Positions 14,726-20,959 of a stretch of 22,307 nt of DNA are shown in pieces. The notes under the pieces were generated by a model. It worked only from the letters and a program-made list of their open reading frames with translations. It was not told where the DNA came from and ran no database searches. Positions within the stretch are counted from its first letter, which is position 1. The number at the start of each line of letters is the position of its first letter. The position numbers were made by a program, and so were the translations under genes. The stretch is taken from assembly GCA_017848075.1 (NCBI GenBank), contig JAGALG010000099.1:1-22307 (forward strand). Direction: 5' to 3'. The stretch comes from Oscillospiraceae bacterium (GTDB lineage Bacteria; Bacillota; Clostridia; Oscillospirales; Ruminococcaceae).

Positions 14726-14863
14726 AACTGCACAGCAGTTATTATACAGAATGTCCAAGGCGATACGCTCCGCACGATGCGTCGCTGCCGCCTGCAATGG
14801 ACAATGATACCATTGCGAGCTTCGCTCTTGTGGCATCATAGCTGCACAGCAGTTATTATACAG
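14718..14863 (+). repeat. Structured dispersed repeat, copy B
   Basis: This is the second copy of the ~150-bp repeat, in the opposite genomic orientation to copy A. It opens with a perfect 12-bp inverted repeat, GTATAATAACTG (14719-14730) with CAGTTATTATAC (14736-14747). Next comes the long helix TGTCCAAGGCG (14752-14762) with CGCCT (14789-14793), a GCAA bulge, and TGGACA (14798-14803). Inside it is a CGCA/TGCG mini-hairpin (14771-14781). A GAGC/GCTC hairpin lies at 14817-14827, and an imperfect second copy of the first hairpin at 14833-14861. The 22 bases 14728-14749 are repeated exactly at 14842-14863. It fills most of the gap between the small membrane-protein gene and rlmB. Confidence 0.85.
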
Positions 14864-14910
14864 GATGCTACGAAAATATATCTTGGAAAAGTACGCTTTT
14901 TGACCAAATA

Positions 14911-14943
14911 GAATGCCATATCCACGGCGGTGTGGCATTCTTT
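14911..14943 (+). terminator. Hairpin with short T run just before rlmB
   Basis: GAATGCCA (14911-14918) pairs perfectly with TGGCATTC (14933-14940) across a 14-nt loop, followed by only three T. It lies 14 bases before the rlmB ribosome binding site, so it could be a weak terminator or attenuator between the repeat and rlmB. Confidence 0.45.
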
Positions 14944-14956
14944 CATCCACATAGAC

Positions 14957-14961
14957 GGAGG
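14957..14961 (+). promoter_or_regulatory. Ribosome binding site that decides the rlmB start
   Basis: GGAGG at 14957-14961 is 8 nt before GTG 14970 but only 2 nt before the in-frame TTG 14964. The GTG is therefore preferred as the start codon. Confidence 0.7.
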
Positions 14962-14969
14962 AATTGACA

Positions 14970-15860
14970 GTGAGAGATTTTAAGAAGGAAAACAGCCCGC
15001 GCAAGGACTTTAAGGCACAGCCGAAAAAAGACTGGAGCCGCAAAGAGGATCGGGATCGCAAGAGCAAGAGCTTCAGCAAACCCCGCGAAGAGCGTGAAGA
15101 ACGGGACGATACACCGGAACAGCGCAGCGATGTGCTGGCTGGCAGAAATGCTGTAATGGAAGCGCTGAAAAGCGGCCGCCCCATTGACAGCATCTACATA
15201 CTGAAGGGCAATACCCAGGGCTCTCTGGGCAAGATCGTTGCTATGGCAAAGGACGAGGGCATTCCGGTGAAGGACGCCACTCCGCAGAAGATGGAATCCC
15301 TCTGCGGCAATCTGAACCATCAGGGCGTAGCTGCTGTGGTGGCTTGCCGGGACTTCTCCACCATGGCCGATATTATGGCCAAGGCCGGCGACGAGCCGCC
15401 TTTCGTTGTCATCTGTGACAACATTGAGGACCCACACAATCTGGGCGCTATCATCCGTACTGCGGAAGCTGCCGGTGCACACGGCGTCATCATTCCAAAG
15501 CGCCGCGGTGTGGGACTGACCGCCACCGTAGCAAAAACCTCTGCCGGTGCGGTGGAGTATATGCCGGTTGTCCGTGTAGCCAACATCGTCAGCTGCATTG
15601 ATGAGCTGAAGGAACAGGGCTTCTGGATCTTCTGCGCCGACATGGACGGCGAAACCTGGTGTCAGGCCGACATGAAGGGTAAGATCGGCCTTGTGGTCGG
15701 CTCCGAAGGCTTTGGCGTCAGCCGCCTGACCAAGGAACACTGTGACTTTGTGGTATCCCTGCCGATGAAGGGCCATGTTAACTCCCTGAACGCATCTGTT
15801 GCGGCAGGTATCATCATTTATGAAGCGGTTCGTCAGAGAAACGAGATCCGCGCCAAGTAA
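14970..15860 (+). CDS. rlmB: 23S rRNA 2'-O-methyltransferase RlmB (SpoU/TrmH family)
   Basis: This SPOUT-fold methyltransferase family modifies the 2'-O of guanosine 2251 in 23S rRNA using S-adenosylmethionine. The GTG start at 14970 gives 296 residues. A highly charged, Lys/Arg/Glu-rich N-terminal tail of about 50 residues comes first, then the RNA-binding substrate domain starting near VLAGRNAVMEAL, then the three SpoU motifs: NIEDPHNLGAIIRTAEAAG (about 151-169), LVVGSEGFGVSRL (about 242-254) and SLPMKGHVNSLNASVAAGI (about 263-281). The conserved Asn/Arg/Glu/Ser residues are all present. Other TrmH-type enzymes look alike, so the exact target base is less certain. A pseudo-P-type-ATPase-like gene follows after 32 bases. 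Upstream lie repeat copy B and an attenuator-like hairpin. Confidence 0.92.
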   Translation: MRDFKKENSPRKDFKAQPKKDWSRKEDRDRKSKSFSKPREEREERDDTPEQRSDVLAGRNAVMEALKSGRPIDSIYILKGNTQGSLGKIVAMAKDEGIPVKDATPQKMESLCGNLNHQGVAAVVACRDFSTMADIMAKAGDEPPFVVICDNIEDPHNLGAIIRTAEAAGAHGVIIPKRRGVGLTATVAKTSAGAVEYMPVVRVANIVSCIDELKEQGFWIFCADMDGETWCQADMKGKIGLVVGSEGFGVSRLTKEHCDFVVSLPMKGHVNSLNASVAAGIIIYEAVRQRNEIRAK

Positions 15861-15892
15861 GCGATCGACTGCTATCATAGAGAGGGATCAAG

Positions 15893-18400
15893 ATGAACAA
15901 AAATTATAATGTAGACGATATCCTGCTGGAGATCAAAGCCAAAAAAAGCAGGCAGGGCAGCAGCGCCGCTACCACGATTCCGGCCGCCTTTCCTGCCAGC
16001 AAAAAGGCTGAGGCTCCGCTTGTAAACCAGCCAAAGCAGGAGGCTGCAGCGGAGGCTCCGAAGGCTCCGGAGACCCCTTCCCCCAAGGAAAGCTCGCTGG
16101 ACAGCTTCCACTTTGAAAGCAGCTCTGCGGCTTCCGTACAGCCCACAAAAACTGTTGTGGAGACCGTACGGGTCAGCACTCCGGCTCCTGCCCTAACGAA
16201 AAAAGAAACCTTCAAGGTGTCCATTCCGGAGGACGACGGTCTGGACTATCAGAAATATTTCTCCAATCTGCAGGATGAGGGAGAAGACGACAGCTTCCGC
16301 TTCCAGACGGATGCTGCCCCAAGCAGCTTTGTTCCGGAAGCAGATCCCATGGAGGCAACCCGGGAGGTTTCCTTCCAAGGCAGCACGCCACCTCCTCCGG
16401 TTCCGGAGAAGGCAGCAAACAAAGCGCCGTTCAAGCTGAACTTCAACTTTGACGAGGACGACAGCGACAACAGCCCAGTGGAGGAGCCTCAGGGTAAGCT
16501 GAAGGGCGGCCTCTTCCCGGAGGAAATGATGGAGGAGGAACCAAAGCGTTCCCTCTTTGGCCGGAAAAAGGCAAAAGAAGCTGTTCCGGAACAGAACAGC
16601 GAAAACAGCTACGAGGACGACAGCGAGCTGGACGATTATTCCGGTGCTGCTGACAAAGAATCGGTGATCCGGGACATGAAGATGATCAAGGCCGGTTTGC
16701 TGATTCGTCTGCTGCTGATGCTGGCAGTGTTCGGTGTTTCTCTGTATCTGGCCATCTCCGCCACCGATCCACGGCTGACTCTGCCGACCCTGATCCAGCC
16801 AGAGACCCAGCTGCGAAACTTTATGATCGCCAACACCGTGGTAGCAGCCATTGGTGCGCTGATCTGCAGCAATGTGGTGGGCGGCGGCCTCATCGCCCTG
16901 TTGAAGCTGAAGGCCGACTGTGACACCCTGCCTTCCATGGCGGTCATCGCCACCTTGGCCCAGGGTATCTGCTTCATCGTTCGCCCTGATCTGCTGAACA
17001 TGACGCTGGACACCGTATCCAGCACCGAATACACCATCACCATGGCGGTTTCCCTGTTCTTCCCGGTTGCCATGCTGATCCTGCTCTTTGCTCTGGTGGG
17101 CAAGATCATGGTGGTGCTGCGAATCCAGAACAACTTTAAAATGGTTGCCAGCGACCGCAGCAAATACTCCATCAACATGCTGGAGAACAAGGGCCTGCTG
17201 AAAGAATGGACCAAAAATCTGGATATGGAGGACTACCTGGTTGCCTACCCGGTGAAAACCCGCTTCCTGTCCAAATTCCTGGAGTACTCCTACTCCGAGG
17301 ACTATGCGGAGCAGATGAGCACCATTCTGGCACCGGTTTCCATTTTGGCTGCGATTTTGATTTCCGTTCTGTCCTTTGTGTTTAACGATAATGTGGGCAT
17401 GGCCATTTCCACCTTTGCGGCAGTGCTGTGCATCTGCACTCCGCTGACCGCCACCATCGCTGCCAACTGGCCGCTGCTGCGTCTGTCCAACAAGCTGACG
17501 CCAAACGGTGCTATGGTAGCCGGCTACGAATCCGTGGCCAAATTCGCCGATACTGAGGGTATCGTGGTGAAAGCCAGCGATATCTTCCCTCCGGAGAATG
17601 TGACCCTCCATGCCATCAAAGCCTTTGACCAGAGCAAGATCGACTCGGTGATCCTGGATGCTGCCAGTGTCGTCTGCAGTACCAAAGGTATGCTGTCCGG
17701 CGTCTTCACCAAGATCATCGGCTCCGACAAGAGCCTGCTGCGTCCGGTGGAGAACATTACTTACGAGGACAGCATGGGCCTGTCTGCCTGGGTGGACGGC
17801 AAGCGGGTGCTGATCGGCAATCGGGAGCTGATGATCAACCACGGAGTGGAAGTGCCAAGCATGGACTATGAGAAGCGCTATGTGAAGGACAGCAAGAACA
17901 TTATCTACCTGTCCAATTCCGGTGAGCTGTCTGCCATGTTTGTCATCAGCTACAACCCAAACAGTGCCGTAATGGACGAGCTGGATAAGCTGGCTGACAA
18001 CGGTATGTTCCTGATCGTGGAGACCTCTGACCCCAACATCACCGCAGAGAAGATCCACGAGGCCTACGACTTCCCACTGGAACAGCTGCAGATCATGCCG
18101 GCGAAGACCAACAGCCAATACCACTCCATGACCGAGGAGCAGAGCTCCGCACCGGCCCGCATCGGTTACATCGGCGGTGCCAAGACCATGATCCGTGCCC
18201 TCTGCGACTGTATCACCATCAAATCCGCCATCGTCAAAGGCGTGGTGATCCAGATGGCTTCCCTCATCATCGGCTACGGCATCATCGCCGTGTTCTCTCT
18301 GGTGGGCGATCTGGGTATGCTCAGCTTCAGCCACCTGATCCTCTACCAGCTGTTCTGGTCCCTGATCATTCTGGTGCTGCCGAACCTGAAAAAACTGTAA
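15893..18400 (+). CDS. Degenerate P-type ATPase-like membrane protein with long acidic N-terminal extension
   Basis: This protein has 835 residues. Residues 1-20 form a short motif (NYNVDDILLEIKAKK), and about 21-260 are disordered, rich in Ala/Pro/Glu/Ser. Hydrophobic segments follow near 265-288, 310-338, 348-364, 381-410, 475-497 and 501-527, and two more close the protein (about 776-802 and 812-832). The layout matches P1B-type metal ATPases. LCICTPLTATIAANWP (Cys515-Thr-Pro517) stands where CPC lies, and GLSAWVDGKRVLIGNREL from Gly629 is a good nucleotide-domain signature. The catalytic motifs are replaced: IVVKASDIFPP (557-567) at the DKTGT site, IVETSDPN around 708-715 at the TGD site, and GYIGGAKT (758-765) at the GDGxNDxP site. 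It is therefore probably not a pump; a sensor or scaffold role is possible. It is intact, has GAGAGGG upstream, and is likely co-transcribed with rlmB. Confidence 0.8.
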   Translation: MNKNYNVDDILLEIKAKKSRQGSSAATTIPAAFPASKKAEAPLVNQPKQEAAAEAPKAPETPSPKESSLDSFHFESSSAASVQPTKTVVETVRVSTPAPALTKKETFKVSIPEDDGLDYQKYFSNLQDEGEDDSFRFQTDAAPSSFVPEADPMEATREVSFQGSTPPPPVPEKAANKAPFKLNFNFDEDDSDNSPVEEPQGKLKGGLFPEEMMEEEPKRSLFGRKKAKEAVPEQNSENSYEDDSELDDYSGAADKESVIRDMKMIKAGLLIRLLLMLAVFGVSLYLAISATDPRLTLPTLIQPETQLRNFMIANTVVAAIGALICSNVVGGGLIALLKLKADCDTLPSMAVIATLAQGICFIVRPDLLNMTLDTVSSTEYTITMAVSLFFPVAMLILLFALVGKIMVVLRIQNNFKMVASDRSKYSINMLENKGLLKEWTKNLDMEDYLVAYPVKTRFLSKFLEYSYSEDYAEQMSTILAPVSILAAILISVLSFVFNDNVGMAISTFAAVLCICTPLTATIAANWPLLRLSNKLTPNGAMVAGYESVAKFADTEGIVVKASDIFPPENVTLHAIKAFDQSKIDSVILDAASVVCSTKGMLSGVFTKIIGSDKSLLRPVENITYEDSMGLSAWVDGKRVLIGNRELMINHGVEVPSMDYEKRYVKDSKNIIYLSNSGELSAMFVISYNPNSAVMDELDKLADNGMFLIVETSDPNITAEKIHEAYDFPLEQLQIMPAKTNSQYHSMTEEQSSAPARIGYIGGAKTMIRALCDCITIKSAIVKGVVIQMASLIIGYGIIAVFSLVGDLGMLSFSHLILYQLFWSLIILVLPNLKKL

Positions 18401-18405
18401 GAATC

Positions 18406-18435
18406 CAAAGCCTCTGTGAAAACGGGGGCTTTTTT
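18406..18435 (+). terminator. Terminator after the pseudo-ATPase gene
   Basis: AAGCCTC (18408-18414) pairs with GGGGGCTT (one G-T pair) and runs into six T (to 18435), within 35 bases of the stop codon and ahead of the trpS promoter. Confidence 0.8.
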
Positions 18436-18441
18436 CTCTGC

Positions 18442-18470
18442 TTGACAAGGGCGCAAAAACTGCCTATAAT
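18442..18470 (+). promoter_or_regulatory. Strong SigA-type promoter of trpS
   Basis: TTGACA (18442-18447) and TATAAT (18465-18470) are both perfect, with 17 nt between them. They lie directly before the T-box leader. Confidence 0.92.
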
Positions 18471-18480
18471 TACTACATAA

Positions 18481-18732
18481 TCCAAACCGATCAACAGGGA
18501 GATCAAACCGCAAAGCGGGTTCGCAGAGAGCCGGAGGCAGCTGTAAATCCGGCAGCAGCGCAGCGGCAAATGGACCCTGCAGGGCGATGGGGAACGGAGG
18601 CTCTCTCAGTATCCATTGACGGCTTGCCCTCGTTACGGGCATTGAGGTGGGCGCAGTCTGCGCCAATCAAGGTGGTACCGCAGATCACAGCATCTGTCCT
18701 TGCAAATTGTGCAGGGATCGGTGCTTTTTTTT
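18481..18732 (+). promoter_or_regulatory. T-box riboswitch (tRNA-Trp sensing) in the trpS leader
   Basis: This leader of about 290 bases lies between the promoter and trpS. The hallmark T-box sequence AAGGTGGTACCGCAG is at 18669-18683. It is preceded by a GGCGCA/TGCGCC stem and followed by a terminator: AGCATCTGTCCTTGCA (18689-18704) pairs with TGCAGGGATCGGTGCT (from 18710), one mismatch, then a run of eight T. In Stem I, GAGAGCCGGA with its complement TCCGG (18528-18553) is the distal AG-bulge helix. The likely specifier codon is TGG at 18571-18573 (preceded by GCAAA, followed by A), fitting tRNA-Trp; a second TGG at 18588 cannot be excluded. Uncharged tRNA-Trp would stabilise antitermination and raise trpS expression. 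Confidence 0.93.
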
Positions 18733-18766
18733 ATTTGGAATCGATCCCACGAAAGGAGAATCTATC

Positions 18767-19810
18767 ATGTCTGACCTTATGACAAACAACAATCCTGCTC
18801 CGGAAAAACCAGCGAAAAAGCCCATCGTTTTCTCCGGCATCCAGCCGACCAGCGGCTCCTTCACCCTGGGCAACTATCTGGGTGCGGTGAAGAACTGGGG
18901 CAAGCTGCAGGACGACTATAACTGCATCTACTGCATTGTAAACCAGCACGCCATCACCGTCCGTCAGGACCCACAGGAACTGAAGAAAAACACCCTGTCT
19001 GCCTACGCTCTGATGCTGGCCTGCGGCATTGATCCGGATAAGAGCATCGCCTTTATCCAGAGCCATGTCAAAACCCATGCGGAGCTGGCTTGGGTGCTGA
19101 ACTGCTACACGCAGTTCGGCGAGCTGTCCCGTATGACCCAGTTTAAGGATAAATCCGCCAAACATGCCGACAATATCAATGCTGGTCTGTTCACCTATCC
19201 TTCCCTGATGGCAGCGGATATTCTGCTGTATCAGACCAATCTGGTACCGGTGGGCAATGACCAGAAACAGCATCTGGAGCTGTCCCGTGACATTGCAAAC
19301 CGCTTCAACGGTCTCTACGGCAACACCTTCGCGGTGCCGGAACCATACATTCCAAAGACTGCTGCCCGCATTATGTCTTTGGCTGATCCGACCAAGAAGA
19401 TGTCCAAATCCGATGAAAACGCTAAAGCTACCGTATTTGTTCTGGACGAGCCGGGTACCGTTGTGAAGAAATTCAAGAGCGCTGTGACCGACTCCGAAAT
19501 GGAAGTGGTTTACCGTGAGGGCAAGGACGGCATCAACAACCTGATGTCCATCTACTCCGCTGTGACCGGCCTGACTCTGGAGCAGATCGAGCATGACTTT
19601 GCCGGTAAAGGCTACGGCGACTTCAAGCAGGCTGTGGGCGAAGCCGTTGCCGAGGAACTGCGTCCGGCCCGCGAGAAGTACAATCAGCTGATGAAGGATA
19701 AGGCTTATCTGGAAGAGTGCTATCGTTCCGGTGCAGATAAAGCCCTGCACTTCTCTCAGAGAACACTGGATAAGGTTTATAAGAAAATTGGCTTCCTGCC
19801 ATATAAATAG
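18767..19810 (+). CDS. trpS: Tryptophan--tRNA ligase
   Basis: This class I aminoacyl-tRNA synthetase charges tRNA-Trp. The start at 18767 (MSDLMTNNNPAP) follows AAAGGAG; the open frame extends further upstream only into the T-box leader. It has 347 residues, slightly longer than usual because of a ~18-residue N-terminal tail before KPIVFSGIQPTSGSFTLGNY. That segment contains the HIGH equivalent TLGN (33-36); the family has PTGxLHLGNY here, so the ATP loop is a variant. The KMSKS loop is perfect (KMSKS, 211-215), and the DKSAKHADNINAGLFTYPSLMAADILLY region is family-typical. Regulation by the T-box leader is clear from the sequence. It is followed by a strong terminator and is monocistronic. 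Confidence 0.97.
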   Translation: MSDLMTNNNPAPEKPAKKPIVFSGIQPTSGSFTLGNYLGAVKNWGKLQDDYNCIYCIVNQHAITVRQDPQELKKNTLSAYALMLACGIDPDKSIAFIQSHVKTHAELAWVLNCYTQFGELSRMTQFKDKSAKHADNINAGLFTYPSLMAADILLYQTNLVPVGNDQKQHLELSRDIANRFNGLYGNTFAVPEPYIPKTAARIMSLADPTKKMSKSDENAKATVFVLDEPGTVVKKFKSAVTDSEMEVVYREGKDGINNLMSIYSAVTGLTLEQIEHDFAGKGYGDFKQAVGEAVAEELRPAREKYNQLMKDKAYLEECYRSGADKALHFSQRTLDKVYKKIGFLPYK

Positions 19811-19818
19811 CAAGAACA

Positions 19819-19849
19819 AAGCCCCCACCATTTTGTGGGGGCCTTTTTT
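19819..19849 (+). terminator. Intrinsic terminator of trpS
   Basis: GCCCCCAC (19821-19828) pairs perfectly with GTGGGGGC (19835-19842), followed by a T run (19844-19849). It starts 10 bases past the stop. Confidence 0.93.
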
Positions 19850-20130
19850 ATGGAAAAATAATTTTCATAACAGGAAAAAAGGAAATACAAAATACAGATA
19901 CACAAAAACACTGTAATTGTATCTTTCTTATTTTATCTTTTTTATTTTATTTATTTTTATTATATTCTTTTTTATTTCCGTTTGGTTTTGGGACTTCAGG
20001 AGTTTAAAATCGGGACTTCTGGAGTTTAGAAATCAAACTTCTCAAGTTTCAAATTCAAACGCAGTGGGTCGGATCTGGAACCGCCTGTGTTTTGTGGAAT
20101 GTTGAAAAGTTGAAAGCTGTGACGCAGACA
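19850..20130. other. AT-rich intergenic block between convergent genes
   Basis: These 281 bases lie between the trpS terminator and the terminator of the next minus-strand gene, and I support no gene here. From 19918 to about 19979 the plus strand is almost only T and A with a few C. Three tandem ~22-bp units follow (see the repeat at 19990). At the right end, GTTGAAA occurs twice (20101 and 20109), the complement of the TTTCAAC motif seen at 14190-14320. The base composition is clearly unlike the flanking genes. Confidence 0.6.
19990..20056. repeat. Three tandem ~22-bp iterons with dyad symmetry
   Basis: Units lie at 19990-20011, 20012-20034 and 20035-20056. The first two share GGGACTTC, a variable base, then GGAGTTTA; the third is a more diverged AAACTTCTCAAGTTT form. 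Each unit is itself near-palindromic (ACTTC..GGAGT; AAACTT..AAGTTT), as expected for a protein-binding array. Confidence 0.65.
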
Positions 20131-20162
20131 AGAAAAGGCCTCCTGGCAAAGCAGGAGGCCTT
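20131..20162 (-). terminator. Terminator of the AIM24-family gene
   Basis: AAGGCCTCCTG (20135-20145) pairs perfectly with CAGGAGGCCTT (20152-20162). On the minus strand the stem runs into TTTTCTTG, directly after the stop codon of the gene at 20168-20848. Confidence 0.88.
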
Positions 20163-20167
20163 GTTGC

Positions 20168-20848
20168 TTATTTTCCTGTTACCATGTAAGGAGCCAGCAC
20201 ACCGGCAATATTGCTCAGCGGCATGGTCTGGATCCAGATATGGCCCGGACCGGTGACAACGGTATTGAAGATACCTTCGCCGCCGAAGAGCATGTTTTTT
20301 ACGCCTGCTACGGTCTGGATATCCATCTGACAGGAAGGGGTCATGGCAGCCAGATAACCGGAATCCAGCACGATCTGCTGGCCGGGAGCCAGCTCATACT
20401 CCACCACATGTCCGTCAAATTCCGCAAAGACAATGCCTTCGCCGGAGACTTTCTGCATGATGAAGCCCTCGCCGCCAAAGAGGCCGGAGCCAAACTTCTT
20501 GTTAAAGTGGGTGGACAGTCTCACCGTTGCTTCCGACGCAAGAAAAGCGGATTTCTGGAAGATCATCTCCTGACCGGGACGGATTTCAAAAGGAATGATC
20601 GTTCCCGGGAAACTGGAAGCAAAGGCGATCATGCCCGGGCCGCCCATAGCAGTATAGTTGTTCTGGAAGATGCTCTCGCCGGAGAACATGCGGCCAAAGG
20701 CCTTGCCGATGCCGCCGTTGGTGCTGGTCTCCATTTTCATGTTGGGGCTCATCCAGGCCATGGAGCCGCGCTCGGTAATCATGGTCTCGCCGTTTTCCAA
20801 ATGACAGATCACAACAGGCAAAGTGCCGCCCTGCAGTTCGTATTTCAT
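20168..20848 (-). CDS. AIM24/TIGR00266-family protein
   Basis: This 226-residue soluble protein belongs to the TIGR00266/AIM24 family (related to yeast AIM24), built of repeated beta-strand and Gly-rich units. It has no signal peptide or membrane helix. Family-like segments are ITERGSMAWMSPNMKMET near residues 24-41, GGIGKAFGRMFSGESIFQNNY near 45-65 and GGEGFIMQKVSGEG near 124-137. The later LFGGEGIFNTVVTGPGHIWIQTM (about 187-209) repeats the same GGEG...GPG pattern, consistent with internal duplication. AAAGGAGG precedes the ATG. It is separated from uraA by a strong terminator and so needs its own promoter. The biochemical role is unknown. Confidence 0.93.
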   Translation of the reverse strand: MKYELQGGTLPVVICHLENGETMITERGSMAWMSPNMKMETSTNGGIGKAFGRMFSGESIFQNNYTAMGGPGMIAFASSFPGTIIPFEIRPGQEMIFQKSAFLASEATVRLSTHFNKKFGSGLFGGEGFIMQKVSGEGIVFAEFDGHVVEYELAPGQQIVLDSGYLAAMTPSCQMDIQTVAGVKNMLFGGEGIFNTVVTGPGHIWIQTMPLSNIAGVLAPYMVTGK

Positions 20849-20906
20849 AAATACCCTCCTTTACAGACTGCTTTCTCTTCTTTCTTGAGCACCATTGCTC
20901 ACCCTC

Positions 20907-20915
20907 ATAGTAGCA
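20907..20915 (-). promoter_or_regulatory. Possible extended -10 promoter of the AIM24-family gene
   Basis: On the minus strand, TGCTACTAT (20907-20915) resembles an extended -10. The -35 would fall in the uraA terminator stem and no good hexamer is there, so this is weak. Confidence 0.35.
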
Positions 20916-20916
20916 C

Positions 20917-20946
20917 AAAAAAAGCCGGCTGTACAGAACAGCCGGC
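20917..20946 (-). terminator. Intrinsic terminator of uraA
   Basis: GCCGGCTGT (20924-20932) pairs perfectly with ACAGCCGGC (20938-20946), and on the minus strand a run of seven T follows (20917-20923). It begins 13 bases past the uraA stop. Confidence 0.93.
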
Positions 20947-20959
20947 AGGATAATTGGGC

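Noticed and set aside
10004..14863. Repeats as an IS element or CRISPR array
   Set aside because: No transposase gene and only ~150 bp per copy; no regularly spaced repeat-spacer pattern with constant repeats. The small non-coding structured repeat explanation fits better.
14964..14969. TTG at 14964 as the rlmB start
   Set aside because: It is only 2 nt after GGAGG; GTG 14970 has the normal spacing of 8 nt.
16193..18448. Minus-strand open frame of 751 codons opposite the pseudo-ATPase gene
   Set aside because: Runs over the pseudo-ATPase CDS and its terminator, His/Gln-rich with no recognisable domain; the plus-strand frame has a ribosome binding site, membrane helices and family signatures.
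18647..18766. Upstream extension of the trpS reading frame
   Set aside because: It lies inside the T-box antiterminator and terminator and has no ribosome binding site; the start at 18767 follows AAAGGAG.
19917..20105. Short hydrophobic ORF (62 codons) in the T-rich tract, possibly a toxin-like peptide
   Set aside because: The Phe/Ile-rich sequence follows simply from T-rich DNA; the start would be TTG and there is no ribosome binding site.
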